From positions 69,666,501-69,730,500 of the forward strand of contig NC_134109.1 of NCBI RefSeq assembly GCF_040939455.1: 64,000 bases of DNA, read 5' to 3'. This stretch comes from Microcebus murinus. Its lineage: Eukaryota > Chordata > Mammalia > Primates > Cheirogaleidae. The notes below the pieces were generated by a model. It had not been told where the DNA came from and searched no databases. It was given only the letters and a program-made list of their open reading frames with translations. The translations under genes were made by a program, and so were the position numbers. Shown here in pieces: positions 31,568 to 51,289 of the stretch; the first letter of the stretch is position 1, and every line of letters starts with the position of its first letter.

Positions 31568-31669
31568 ATTTTCTTAATGTTACCATTTTCTCAACATTTG
31601 CCCTTCACTGGCAGAGGGACTAAGGAGAAGGGGGTTAAAGAAGCCTTCTGAAGCTGCCCTCTTTCCCAG

Positions 31670-32170
31670 CCCGGTTTCCACAACCCAGGTTCGCTGACCG
31701 TTGGCGCCCAAGGGCGCGCGCCCGGCGAGGGGCGGGGCCTGCCGTTCCCGCCTCGAGTGCGGCCCCGCCCACTCCTTCCTCCCTCGCGGCCTCTGCAGCA
31801 CTTTCAGCCTCCTCTCCTCCCCGGGCCTTCCTGCGCTGTCCTCCTCGATCTCGCTTCCCCCAGCCCCAGCGCGAGGCTGGAGTGTGAAGTTCCGGAGCCC
31901 TGGCGCGGGCAGGGTCCCGGGTGTAGACGCTGCCGCCCAGCCCTCCTCAGGCTCCTCGGCACTGCCTCCGTTGCTTCAGCGGTCCCAGGGTTTGCAGGTT
32001 TGCTTTAGAGGTTGGGCGGGCGGCGCTGCTGGGAGGAGGAGCGCCGGAAGAGTCAATCTGGCCAGCCCCCGGCCTCCGGCCTCGGCCGTCCTCGCCCTTG
32101 GGAATCCTTGGCCGCCCAGACAGAATGGAAGTAGGCGCCGGAGAGCCCGTTCTGCATTTTGATTCATCTC
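31670..32170 (+). promoter_or_regulatory. HAUS4: HAUS4 CpG-island promoter with untranslated first exon
   Basis: A 500-bp G+C and CpG-rich block surrounded by ordinary DNA. GC boxes are visible: GGGGCGGGGC at 31729-31738 and CCCCGCCC at 31763-31770. No TATA box is seen. It lies 2 kb upstream of the exon holding the HAUS4 ATG and is the only CpG island between AJUBA and HAUS4, so it should hold the noncoding exon 1. A GCAG|GTTTGC near 32000 is one possible donor, but I cannot choose among several. Confidence 0.8.
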
Positions 32171-33489
32171 GGGCGCTGTAAGGGTCACATCTTGTGAAAA
32201 TACCTGTAAAATCAATTTAACGTTCAGTGCAGCGTGTAAAGACAGCTCTAAGAATTTAAAAGACGCCTGAGTCAGAACATTTAAATGCTTGGGTCCCTGT
32301 AGCAGCGTTTTAACACGTCTGAGTGCAGAGGGTGGAGAATCGAGTCTGATTGCCAGTCTGATTGCCATTCACGCCCTGTAACCTTTAAAAAGGGTAAAGA
32401 AAAGCACCCTAAAGAACCCCCAAGTGGGCAGTTCCTCCAGGGAAGTGAAAACAGCTAACTTTTTGAAGTTTAAGTTGGTCCTGATTGCCGTGTGCAAAAT
32501 TTGCCTGCAAAACTTTTTATTTGCAGGCTTAGATCAACATCAATGATAAACAGAATTGTTAAAACACTGAGCTTAACTAAGTAGTGGCTTTTGTTGACAA
32601 GTCAATTGTGCTATTAATTCTTAATGTCTCATCCAAGGCAGTAATCGTTATCTCAGTTTTGCAGGTGGAAAAAAGTTTGGCACAAAAAAGGAATTTCCCT
32701 TAAATTCACACAGAAGCAAGAGCTGAAAATTAAGTCCTAGCATTCTGCCTCGGCTGGGTCCTCCTCTGGACCATGTTACAAAACAAATGAGTAGTTACTT
32801 TGATGTTACTCATAAAACGAGCAAGTAAACCAAATGTTCTGTGAACATGAAGTGTTAAATCATAATAACCTTCAATGACTGTTCTGCTCTGGGAGGCTCT
32901 TCTGTCCTTTGGAGTTTGATACCCTACAAGAGGAGGGGGTGGAGCACAAACATGGAAAATAATGTCAAGGGAAAAATTTTGTCTCCTGAGTCCAAACTCT
33001 GTCCATCTTTACTGCCTCTCTTTGCTGGTGTCACTCTTTTCTGTGTCCTCCATGTTCTGGCAAAACACAGATCACGTCCCAGCTGCAGCGGTATTAACTA
33101 TACCTGTGCATCACTCTGTTGGCACTGACCTCACTGTCAGTCTTCTTGTCATGCTCTTTCCTCCAGGTGCTCTTTGCTAATGCTGTTATATGAAAACCAG
33201 TTGTTGTTGTTCAAGTGTGGAATGATTTGTCACTCCTGAGGGATGATTCTAGAGTTAATGATCAAAAACTACCAACAGATCTTAGATGAAAGGACAAGTT
33301 AAAGAAGCACAAAAACACTATTATGGAATTTGATAGCTGAGTTATTTGACTGGGGGAAAGAAAGCAGACTTTGATTTTTTCTCTCCCTAGTTCACTCATA
33401 ACTGGAAAGCAGCAGCTCAGTTTTAACTGACATAATTGTGGTGGAGAATCCTCTTGTTTAGATTCTAGTGAATTGGAAAGTTTTCTTTC
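32171..33489 (+). other. HAUS4 5' intron region
   Basis: Unique-looking sequence plus a degraded reverse MIR-like stretch at about 32620-32730. No exon is recognised. Confidence 0.5.
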
Positions 33490-33817
<328 letters not shown>

Positions 33818-34097
33818 CAGTTTTCTTTCTTTTTAGGAGACTTGTTTTGGACAGCTTGGAACAAATGGACACCTTTATATGCTTAGAATGTGAAATGTTT
33901 TGGTGATTGTAAGTCTGTCGATAAAAACCATATAAGAGCTTGGGACCCTGAATATGTGATATAGTTGTGCTCTATAAAAGGCATCCCTGAGATTCCTTCC
34001 CAGCTTGTGGACAATAAAACTCAAACCCAAGGTAGTTTTACCTGGAGCAGCCAGCTGTTTATTCACCTTTTTTTTTTTCCCCCACTTGATTCCATAG

Positions 34098-34119
34098 ATA
34101 AGAATCCTAAGCAAATCAA
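34098..34119 (+). other. HAUS4: HAUS4 5' UTR portion of the first coding exon
   Basis: The tract TTTTTTTTTCCCCCACTTGATTCCATAG ends in an acceptor at 34096-34097 (written here from 34069). That leaves 22 untranslated bases before the ATG at 34120. Confidence 0.75.
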
Positions 34120-40470
<6,351 letters not shown>

Positions 40471-40739
40471 GTGCTGGCAGGGCCAGGAAGCATGGCTTCT
40501 GCACAGCCTCGTACTCTTCCTACTAGCAGGACCATTTTCACCTGGGGCTGCCTTCATCATTATAAGGGAGTGTGGAGATGCTGGCTTCAAACACTGCAGG
40601 TGTTTAGGCACCCTCCTGGTTTCTCTTTCTTGTCTACAATGACTGGACCTCTTTTGGAAAATGTAGCAAGCAGATTTATATAATTTTATGCATAGTTGTT
40701 TGTCTGTGTCAGCCCTGTATTATATTTGATTGTCTCCTG

Positions 40740-40745
40740 AATAAA
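40740..40745 (+). terminator. HAUS4: HAUS4 polyadenylation signal AATAAA
   Basis: The first canonical AATAAA after the stop, 270 bp downstream, is followed by a T/G-rich stretch (TTGCGGTTTTAGTTATTTTT) within 20-40 bp. The 3' UTR is therefore about 290 bp. Confidence 0.85.
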
Positions 40746-40769
40746 GGGATGATATTATGTCTTGCGGTT

Positions 40770-41446
40770 TTAGTTATTTTTGGGGGGTAAAGTTGGAGAA
40801 AGAACATCTAAGGCTATGTGGGTAAGGAGGGGTTGCTGAGTGGATCTGAATAGAGACAGATCTATATTGCTTACGGTATGCAAAGAGTAGGAAGTAAAAG
40901 TGCCAGCCTGCCCACATCAAGTCTTAGAGGCCTCGTCTGGGAGAGCAGAAGTAGATTAAATGTGGGCTTGCTTTTTTAAAGAACTGTCATCTCCAGAGGA
41001 GTGCTAGGTGCTTAGGCAGGTACGGAACTATTTTGTCACTGTGGCTATCAGTGAGGCAATTATAATAAGAAGCTGGCATCCAGCTCAATTATAGGAAAGG
41101 ACATAAGCTGTTTGTGCTCCTAGTTCCCTCTGGTGTGGTTTGAGAACTGTGTTTCTCTTCGAAGGCAGAGGATGGGAGGAAATCACTCTGAGGAACCAGG
41201 TTCAATGGTCTACTTAGCTAAGAACAAGGCAGGGTCCTGGCTGGTGGCGAAATTGGGAACTGAAAACAGAAGCCGAAGGCCTCTACCTTTATTTAGAAGA
41301 TCCTACTCAGCTTCTCAAAATACTTTCCAGAGAGACTGTCTGGGGCATTCTTCTGCTAAGATCAAATGGTGTTCTGCATTGATTTATAGAAAGCATTAAG
41401 GTCTTCAACTCAACATCAAATCTTCTGTAAATGTTGCTTACCACTT
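40770..41446. other. Intergenic sequence downstream of HAUS4, nothing assigned
   Basis: Unique-looking DNA of average composition with no recognisable repeat or coding signal. Confidence 0.45.
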
Positions 41447-41617
41447 GCTATAGTTATAATGTCCCCTTCAAAACTCATGTTGAAACTTAGTCCCCAATGT
41501 GGCAGTATTGAGACTTGGGTCCCTTAAGAGATGATTGGATCATTCGTTGATTAATGGGATAATAGATTAATGTGCTATTGTGGCAGTAGAACTGGTGGTT
41601 TTATAAGAATAGGAAGA

Positions 41618-41948
<331 letters not shown>

Positions 41949-41961
41949 AAGAATAGGAAGA

Positions 41962-42124
41962 ACGGATATGCTAATTACCCTGATATGATCACTATACATT
42001 ATATATATTGAAACATCACTATGTACCCCTTGAATACATACAATCATTAATTTAAAAATAAAATTCTATATGAGGATGAGAGCAAAAAAATAAAGGAAAA
42101 AATTAAATTAAAATAAAAGATGTA
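41962..42124 (+). repeat. L1-like 3' terminus with A-rich tail
   Basis: TGATATGATCACTATACATT and ACATCACTATGTACCCCTTG followed by A-rich sequence resemble the extreme 3' end of many L1 copies. The forward Alu at 42125 is inserted in its tail. Confidence 0.55.
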
Positions 42125-42465
42125 GGCCGGGCGTGGTGGCTCACGCCTGTAATCCTAGCACTCTGGGAGGCCGAGGCGGGCGGATTGCTCGAGGTCAGGA
42201 GTTCGAAACCAGCCTGAGCAATAGCAAGACCCCGTCTCTACTATAAATAGAAAGAAATTAATTGGCCAACTAATATATATATATATATAAATTAGCCGGG
42301 CGTGGTGGCGCATGCCTGTAGTCCCAGCTACTCGGGAGGCTGAGGCAGGAGGATCGCTTGAGCCCAGGAGTTTGAGGTTGCTGTGAGCTAGGCTGACGCC
42401 ACGGCACTCACTCTAGCCTGGGCAACAAAGTGAAACTCTGTCTCAAAAAAAAAAAAAAAAAAAAA
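42125..42465 (+). repeat. Alu, full length, close to its consensus
   Basis: AAAAGATGT flanks both sides and the tail has more than 20 A. The copy retains most CpG sites (GGCCGGGCGTGGTGG, GAGGCGGGCGG), a sign of youth. Confidence 0.95.
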
Positions 42466-42841
42466 GATGTTTAAAATATCTAAATAGTAAAAAAAAACCC
42501 CAAAAAACAAGAAAAAGGAAAAAAGAAGAGAAAACAAAAGGGGAATAGAAACCTGAGGTAGCATGCTCAGCTCCTTACCAAATGATAGCTACCATGTGCC
42601 AGCCCCCTCAGGACTCTTCAGTTCAGAGAATTCTCACTAGCAAGAAGGCTCTCATTAGAAGTACCCCCTTGACCTTGGACTTCCCAGACTCCATAACTAT
42701 AAAAAACAAATTCCTTTTCTTTATAAATTACCCAGTTTCAGGTATTATAAGCAACAGAAAACAGACTAATACACTCTCATTTATCCATAAGCAAATGTTG
42801 GCTGACACAAAATGAACAAATGGCAAGTTAATGGAAAAACA

Positions 42842-43140
<299 letters not shown>

Positions 43141-43219
43141 GATTAATTGAAAACCTCAGAAATAGCCAATATTTCTCTTTCCCTCTCCTCCCAATAAAGA
43201 TTTAGATATAAATATACAG

Positions 43220-43882
43220 CCCGGGCACAGAGGCTCACACCTGTAATCCTAGCACTCTGGGAGGCGGAGACTGGCAGATCGTTTGAGCTCAGGAGTTGGA
43301 GACCAGCCTGAGCAAGAGCGAGACCCTGTCTCTACTGTAAATAGAAGGAAATTAATTGGCCAACTAATATATATTAAAAAAAAAGGCCAGGCGCGGTGGC
43401 TCACGCCTGTAATCCTAGCTCTCTGGGAGGCCGAGGCGGGCGGATTGCTCGAGGTCAGGAGTTCGAAACCAGCCTGAGCAAGAGCGAGACCCCGTCTCTA
43501 CTATAAAATAGAAAGAAATTAATTGGCCAACTAATATATATACAAAAAATTAGCCGGGCATGGTGGCGAATGCCTGTAGTCCCAGCTACTCGGGAGGCTG
43601 AGGCAGGAGGATTGCTTGAGCCAGGAGTTTGAGGTTGCTGTGAGCTAGGCTGACGCCATGGCACTCACTCTAGCCTGGGCAACAAAGTGAGACTCTGTCT
43701 CAAAAAAAAAAAAAAAAAAAATTAGCTGGGTACGGTGGTGCATGCCTGTAGTCCCAGCTACTCAGGAGGCTGAGGCAGAAGGATTGCTTGAGCCCAGGAG
43801 TTTGAGGTTGCTGGGAGGTAGGCTGACGCCACAGCACTCTAGCCCGGGCAACAAAGGGAGACTGTCTCAAAAAAAAAAAAAT
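43220..43882 (+). repeat. Alu interrupted by a second Alu
   Basis: The left arm is 43220-43384 and the right arm 43722-43882. Flanking copies AGATATAAATATACAG (43204-43219) and AGATACAAATATACAG (43883-43898) prove one original element. Confidence 0.93.
43385..43721 (+). repeat. Alu inserted into the linker of another Alu
   Basis: A complete copy, GGCCAGGCGCGGTGG to an A tail, lies in the A-rich linker of the host Alu in the same orientation. Confidence 0.93.
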
Positions 43883-43898
43883 AGATACAAATATACAG

Positions 43899-44868
43899 AC
43901 TTTTTTTCTGAACCATTTATAGTAAGTTACAGATATCATGACTCTTCATTTTCTAAATATTTCAATAGGCAAATCCTAAAAGTAAGAGCACTCCCTTGTG
44001 TAACTAATAATATTATTATACCTAAAAAATTAATAATTCCATAATATCTATTAACCAGGCCATATTCAAGTTTCTCCACTTTTTCCTGGGTCTAGGGTTC
44101 AAAAAGTTTCATGTCTTGCATTTGGATGTTAGATTTCTTTGATTTTTTAAAACATAAAACATTCCTCTCATTTTTTTTTTTAGTGAAATTGACTTTCTGA
44201 AAAATCCAGGTCAGTTACCTTGTAGAATGTTCCATTGTCTTAACTCTTTCCTTGTGGTATGTAACTTGTTCCTCTCCTGTCCAATACAGTAGCCACTAGC
44301 CATATGCAGCTATTTAAATTCAAATTTAAGTTAATTAAAATGAAATGAAATTTTCAATAGGTAGGTGGTTACTGGACAGTGCAGATACAGAACATTTTCA
44401 TTATTGCAGAAAATTCTATTTTTTTAGAGACAAGCTCTCGATATGTTGCCCAGACTCAGAAAGTTCTATTAGACAGTGCTGTAAGCCCATATTTTCTGCA
44501 AACTATAAATAGATCTACAGGTTTGATTAGATTTGGGTTAAACATTTTTGTGAAGAATATTTAACAGATGACATTGGATCACACTGGAGCCACATGAGGT
44601 GGGAATGTCTCACTATTAATTATGCTGAGTTTGATTGCTTGGTTAAGGTGGGAATTGTCAGATACTACGTAGTGCCTTACTTATTATGACATTCAGCATT
44701 TCCTTATTCAATTAGGTATTCATTCTGAACCATACTCAGTTTTTGAAATAATAAGGATATTATGGTATTTGAAATATTTATTATGGTATTTGAAATATTA
44801 TGGTATTTGAAATAATAAGGATAATTCTTTTTTAATTAGTTCATTTGGGCTGAAAAATCATCTTTAAA
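43899..44868. other. A/T-rich intergenic sequence with a short tandem repeat
   Basis: Nothing is assigned apart from about three copies of a TATTATGGTATTTGAAATA-like unit at 44756-44815. Confidence 0.5.
44756..44815. repeat. Short tandem repeat of a TATGGTATTTGAAATA-like unit
   Basis: The motif TATGGTATTTGAAATA recurs about three times with variable spacing, flanked on both sides by AATAATAAGGATA. Confidence 0.8.
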
Positions 44869-45380
44869 AAAATTTTTTTTGGCAGGGGGACTGGGTCTCC
44901 CTCTGTTCCTTGGACATGAGAGCAAGTAGCATCATGATAGCTCATTGCAACTTCAAAATGCTAGGCTTAAGTGATCCTCCTGCCTTAGCCTGCTGAGTTA
45001 CTGGAAATACAGGCATGTGCCACCATGCCTAGCTAATTTTTTTTTATTTTTTTTTTCCCTCCACATGCCCAGCTAATTTTTATTCTATTTTATTTTTTTG
45101 TAGAGAAGGAGGTGGGGTGGGGTCTTACTGTGTTGCTAAGTCTGGTCTTGAACTTCTGATCTCAAGTGATCCTCCTGTCTCAGCCTCTCAAAATGCTAGG
45201 ATTCTATCCTAGCACCCTGGGAGGCCAAGGCAGGAGGATCACTCAAGGTCATGAGTTCGAAATCAGCCTGAGCAAGAGTGAGACCCTGTCTCTACTAAAA
45301 ATGGAAAGAAATTAATTGGCCATCTAAAAACATTTTTTTAAAAAGTGCTAGGATTAAGGTGTGAGCCACCATGCTTAGCT
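44869..45380 (-). repeat. Old Alu carrying an inverted partial Alu
   Basis: A diverged reverse Alu (44869-45203 and 45346-45380) ends in GTGCTAGGATTAAGGTGTGAG. A forward left-arm fragment (45204-45345) interrupts it. GGATAATTCTTTTTT and GGATAATACTTTTTT flank the whole. Confidence 0.85.
45204..45345 (+). repeat. Forward Alu left-arm fragment nested in a reverse Alu
   Basis: It runs from CTATCCTAGCACCCTGGGAG through the lineage linker to an A/T tail. TGCTAGGATT at 45194-45203 and 45346-45355 is its target duplication. Confidence 0.88.
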
Positions 45381-45926
45381 TAGGATAATACTTTTTTTAA
45401 ATGGATCTTGTCCTTAATGTTTATAACCTATAGAGAGTAGTAGACATACAAAAACAGTCTAAGAATATAAAGTAACAGGAAGTGCAAATAAATGTGGTTT
45501 CAAACCAAGAGCAGTGAACCAGGAATAGAATTTTGGAAAAGACAACAAAGATAGAGAAAGGGGAAGAAGCAGTGTGTGAAAGCACAGAGTTAGGAATGAG
45601 CAAATTATGTAACAAGAAAGCTTTCACTTAAAGTGAACAAAATTGAGAAAAATATCCCATGGCTTCCATCAAGACTCTAGAGAGCTGGGTTAGGGAAACA
45701 TTTAGATGTCTAATTGCCTGAGAAAGCAAAGTGGCTTCCAAGGCAGTGGTTCCCACCCTAACTCCCTCGATGACATGGGAGTCAGTGGACAGTGAGCCAG
45801 TTCCTGTTATTTCCAAAAGCCTACAGAAAATGGAACACTTGCTTGCAACACTTCTGCACAGATTTTTTTAAAAAAAATCTTTACTGGCTTAAAAACAAAA
45901 ACATGCTATATTAAAAAACCTTCCAA

Positions 45927-46259
<333 letters not shown>

Positions 46260-46270
46260 AAACCTTCCAA

Positions 46271-47124
46271 ACTGATGTATATACAGTAAAAAGTAAAAGA
46301 TTGAACCATGTACCCTCTGACACCCTCATACCCCATTATCCCAATCTACCTCCCCAGAGTAACCAGAGTGATTTGGTGTGTATAGTGCCAGATCTGTGTA
46401 TAAATATGCAACCATATATACATAAATATTAGCTAATATTATTATTAGAGCATAGCTGTATCATCATTTAACCATTCCCTCATGATAGATATTTAGATTG
46501 TTTCCAATTTGCCCTATTATGAAAATGCTTCATTGAATATCATTTCACATATATTAAAATCTTGCTTGAGTGCCTTTGCTTTTTGCTGGTATTATAGTCA
46601 ATTAGTATCTTAATTCAGTATATTATTTCATGGAAAAATGAATTAACTACTGAGCTCATGAATGTAGTTTCGTAGAAAGTCTTTCAAAACAGTTCCTTAG
46701 TCAGGGAAGGGACTAAAGGGGTGTCCGGTGCCACCTGAAGGGAGCACTAGGGTGGTTAGTCTTGGTCTTTTCATTCTTACCACTGACTGGAAGTGGAAGG
46801 TTTGCCAGAAGTGTCCTTCATACATGCTGTTCTCTATTGTGGAATAGATGGGAAAGGGACTTGGAGGGCATGTGGAAGGACTGTGTGACAGTGACAGCTG
46901 AGGGTTAGCATCTTAGACCTCGGCTGCCCTCTCCCCCTCACACTTCTCAGAAGAGATTTACATTTACAGCCTCCCCTTCATTCTTTCATAGTCATACCTC
47001 TCTTCACTTGCCTCCTACCATATCTGGTAAGTCCTGTTGATTTTTCTCCTGAGATGAGAGGAGAAATCACCTCCAGAATTTGGAATAGGATCACTCTGTG
47101 AAGGAAACTCTGGGACCCTTGGAT
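46271..47124. other. Intergenic, partly old LINE-like sequence
   Basis: Sequence from about 46290 to 46560 (TTTAACCATTCCCTCATGAT, TTAGATTGTTTCCAATTTGC) resembles the same old LINE-type repeat seen at 37270 and 53690. The rest is unassigned. Confidence 0.45.
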
Positions 47125-47142
47125 AAAAAATTGTTCCCTCAA

Positions 47143-47468
<326 letters not shown>

Positions 47469-47486
47469 AAAAAATTGTTCCCTCAA

Positions 47487-48044
47487 AGTTCTCAATAAAA
47501 GGTGAATATGAAGGTGTCCTGGGGAGTGACCCTGAATTCTTCCTTAGCACCACAAACAGGAAACCCAGTCCTGCCTAGAGGCCAGCCTGGTCATCTCCAA
47601 AGAAGAAGAGTGTCCTTGGGTTCCAGCCACCCTGTGTTGCTCCTCACCCCATAAAGAATTTCTCCATATTACCCATCTTGAAGGACCTGGACTAGGTTTT
47701 ATTAAAGGAACTAACAGATTTCCTTATACCTTGAGACACTGAAAACATAGGAGTCAACTCATAATGGACCAGATTAACAACCTGTAGAAATAATTTACCA
47801 TAAAAGATGGTTTATTTTTAAGTTGCTGATGTTCAGTCACAGTGGCTAAGGTCTGGTCAGAGGAAAAAACAACTGAAGTTTAGAGAGACCTAAACGTACC
47901 AAGCCTGGCTGAAGAAAGAATGAGTAACCAAGAGCAAATGGTCTGCCTAGGGCTTAGAAAAGGGTAATCCAAAGAGCAAAGTCAGGGTTCTCCAGAGAAC
48001 CTATAATAGAATCTATTTTCATTTTTTATTTTATTTAAAAAAAT
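47487..48044. other. Intergenic sequence, nothing assigned
   Basis: Unique-looking with no open frame or repeat that I can name. Confidence 0.45.
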
Positions 48045-48332
48045 GTTTTTGAGATAGGGTCTCTCTCTGTTGCCCAGGCTAGTGTATTGTGACATCATAG
48101 CTCACTGCAACGTCAAACTCCTGGGCTCAAGCAATCTTCCCCCTTTAGCTTCCCAAGTAGTTGAGGCTACAGGCATACACCACCATGCCTGGCTAATTTT
48201 TATTTTAATTTCTTGTAGAGATAGGTCTCAATATGTTGCCCAGGCTGGTCTTGAACTCCTGGCCTCAAGCAATCCTCCTGTGTCAGCCTCCCACAGTGCT
48301 GGAATTACAAGTGTGAAGCACTGCACCTGACC
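48045..48332 (-). repeat. Alu, older type
   Basis: Reverse copy with short linker (TTTCTTGTAGAGATAGG) and many substitutions. Confidence 0.88.
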
Positions 48333-48683
48333 AGAACATGTTTTTATATAGATTGTATTTTAAGGTATTGGCTGATGTGACTGTGGGGGCTGGCAAGTCT
48401 AAAATCTGTAGGGCAGGCCAGCAGTCTGACAATAGGCAGTAGTGATGCTGCAGTTTTGAGGTTTTGAGGCAGAATGTCTTCTCTAGGAAACCTGTTTCTG
48501 CTTTTAAGGTATTAAGGCATTGAATGAGACCTACCCACATTATCAAGGTAATCTCCTTTATTTAAAGTCAGCTGACAGTAGATGTCAACCACATCTATAG
48601 AACAATTTCACTGCAATATCTAGATTACTGGTTTTAATTTTGTTCCTTCTTCTTTTTTCCTTTTTTTAAGAGATGGAGTCTTG

Positions 48684-48919
48684 AGCCAAGCACAGTTGCT
48701 CATCCTATCCTCTACAAAAATATCCTGTCTCTACAGAAACTAAAACTAAAAAAAAAAAAAAAAAAAAAAAGATGAGCATGGTGGCACACACCTGTAGTCC
48801 CAGCTACTGAGGCAGGAGGATTACTTGAGCCCAGGAATTAGAGGCTGCAGTGAGCTATGATTGCACCACTGCACTCCAGCCTGGGAAACAGAGCAAGACC
48901 TTGTCTCTTCAAAAAAGAG
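48684..48919 (+). repeat. Alu with internally deleted left arm
   Basis: The left arm is reduced to AGCCAAGCACAGTTGCTCAT plus a short piece. A run of about 24 A and a full right arm ending at an A tail follow. Confidence 0.85.
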
Positions 48920-48923
48920 GGAA

Positions 48924-49256
<333 letters not shown>

Positions 49257-49289
49257 GAGGGAGAAAGAGAGAGATATGGGTGGGGCGGG

Positions 49290-49403
49290 GTGGGGGTGTC
49301 TCCCTATGTTGCCCAGGCTGGCCTTGAACTCCTGGACTCAAGGGATACTCTTGCCTCAGTCTCCGAGTAGCTGGGACTACAGGCGCACACCTCTGTGCCA
49401 GGC
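49290..49403 (-). repeat. Partial reverse Alu
   Basis: CTCCCTATGTTGCCCAGGCT to GTGCCAGGCTTAG makes up one degraded arm. Confidence 0.75.
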
Positions 49404-49629
49404 TTAGATGAGTGTTTGATTAAATATCTGGGTAGTATAGGCCAGCCAAGTTGACACATTAAACTAACCAGCACACAAGGTATTCTAGTCTTCATCCAGC
49501 CCTAACCTGTTTGAAACAGACACTAAAGTGGGGATATGAGTTAGGTCACTGGAGAGAGGGGCTACATTGGGGGCAGGAACAAGCCCTGGTTGCAAGCTCT
49601 TTCCATAAAACAGGAGCTTTGAAACTTTA

Positions 49630-49835
49630 TTAGGTACCAGATGTGATTTCTAAGCACTCTGCTTAGAAAGTCATTTAATTATCACAGCAAACTTCTGATG
49701 TAAGCAGTATTACTGCCTCCATGTTACACATGAGAAAACTAAGTAAGGTGCAGAGAGATCAGGTAACTTATGCAAGTCATCAAGTTGTAAGTTGAAGAGC
49801 CTTGGCATGAACCCAGGCAGTTTGGCTACAGAATA
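49630..49835 (-). repeat. MIR fragment
   Basis: Reverse MIR phrases in order: AGTCATTTAATTATCACAGC, ACACATGAGAAAACTAAGTA, AGGTAACTTATGCAAGTCAT, GAACCCAGGCAGTTTGGCT. Confidence 0.85.
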
Positions 49836-49965
49836 TGTGGTCCTCAGACCCTCTGATGTCCTAGGTCCAAACATATACCCTCCAAGCTACATCATGTTTG
49901 TGGATTTGGCTTCCCTGGTTCCTTGACTCTGGAAAGAGGATGCCCTATATGTCAAATGAGAATCC

Positions 49966-50250
49966 CCATGGGCATGGTGGCTCACACCTGTAATCCTAGC
50001 TCTTTGGGAGGCCAAGGTGGAAGGATTGCTTGAGGTCAGGAGTTTGAGACCAGCCTCAGCAAGAGTGAGACCCCATCTCTACAAAAAAATAGAAAAATTA
50101 TTTGAGTGTAGTGGTGTGTGCCAGTAGTCCCAGCTACTACTCAGGAGGCTGAGACAGGAGGATCGCTTGAGCCCAGGAGTTTGAGGCTTCAGTGAGTTAT
50201 GATGATGCCATTGCACTCTAGCTCCAGCAAGAGAGCAAGACCCTGTGAGG
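49966..50250 (+). repeat. Alu, older type
   Basis: GGGCATGGTGGCTCACACC head, short linker, and GAGAGCAAGACCCTGTGAGG end without a real A tail. Confidence 0.88.
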
Positions 50251-50312
50251 GCAGGGGGAAGAGTATCCCAGCCTCTGGAAAGTGCTATCCTTGACATTGG
50301 CAATGTAGTTTA

Positions 50313-50982
50313 TTTTATTATTATTATTATTATTATTTTGAGACAGAGTCTTACTCTGTTGTCTGGGCTACAGTGCCATGGCATCAGCCTAGCTCACAGC
50401 AACCTCAAACTCCTGGGCTCAAGTAATCCTTCTACCTCAGCCTCCCGAGAAGCTGGGACTACAGGTCTACGCCACCATACCCAGCTAATTTTTTCTATAT
50501 ACTTTTAGTTGACCAATTAATTTCTTTCTATTTTTAGTGGAGATGGGGTCTCACTCTTGCTCAAGCTGGTTTCGAACTTCTGACCTTGAGCAATCCACCC
50601 AGCTTGGCCTCCCAGAGTGCTAGGATTACAGGCGTGAGCCACCGTACCCAGTCTTATTATTTTTTTTTGAGACAGAGTCTCACTTTGTTGCCCCAGCTAG
50701 AGTGAGTGCCATGGCGTCAGCCTAGCTCACAGCAACCTCAATCTCCTGGGCTCAAGCAATCCTACTGCCTCATCCCCCCGAGTACCTGGAACTACAGGCA
50801 TGTGCCACTATGCCTGGCTAATATTTTGTATATATATTTTTAGTTGGTCCATTAATTTCTTTCTATTTTTAGTAGAGACGAGGTTTCGATCAGGCTGGTT
50901 TCAAACTCCCGACCTCGAGCAATCCACCCGCCTCAGCCTCCCAGAGTGCTAGGATTACAGGCGTGAGCCACCATGCCCGGTC
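50313..50982 (-). repeat. Pair of reverse Alus, one inserted in the tail of the other
   Basis: TTGGCAATGTAGTTTA occurs at 50297-50312 and 50983-50998, outside both elements. The host Alu (body 50654-50982) has a TTATT-type tail found on both sides of the guest Alu (50338-50653). Confidence 0.88.
50338..50653 (-). repeat. Guest Alu within the tail of another Alu
   Basis: It runs from TTTTGAGACAGAGTCTTAC to CGTACCCAGTC and is surrounded by (ATT)n tail sequence of the host element. Confidence 0.88.
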
Positions 50983-51289
50983 TTGGCAATGTAGTTTAAA
51001 TACTGGTCTCCGGTGAGGGCATTCCAGAGATTTGGAGCCATATGGAGACTGCTAACAAATGGAGGCTCTGGGCCTACAAAGCTAGGGGCAGGCCCTCAGC
51101 CTGAAGACCTCACCAGTGTCTTGCCATCTGCGAGACCAGCCAGCACGGCCCATTGGCATCTCTCCCCTGCACTGGCCTGTCCTGCCCCACTCAAGTCCTC
51201 ATTTTGGGCCCCTGCAAATTGTTCTTACTGCCCCTCCTCCCATCTTCTATACCACTGCCAGATCAATTTTCATGATGATTCTGATTTGC

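Noticed and set aside
31701..32162. 153-codon open frame in the HAUS4 CpG island
   Set aside because: Long frames are expected by chance in G+C-rich DNA. It lies in the promoter and untranslated exon region and matches no protein family.
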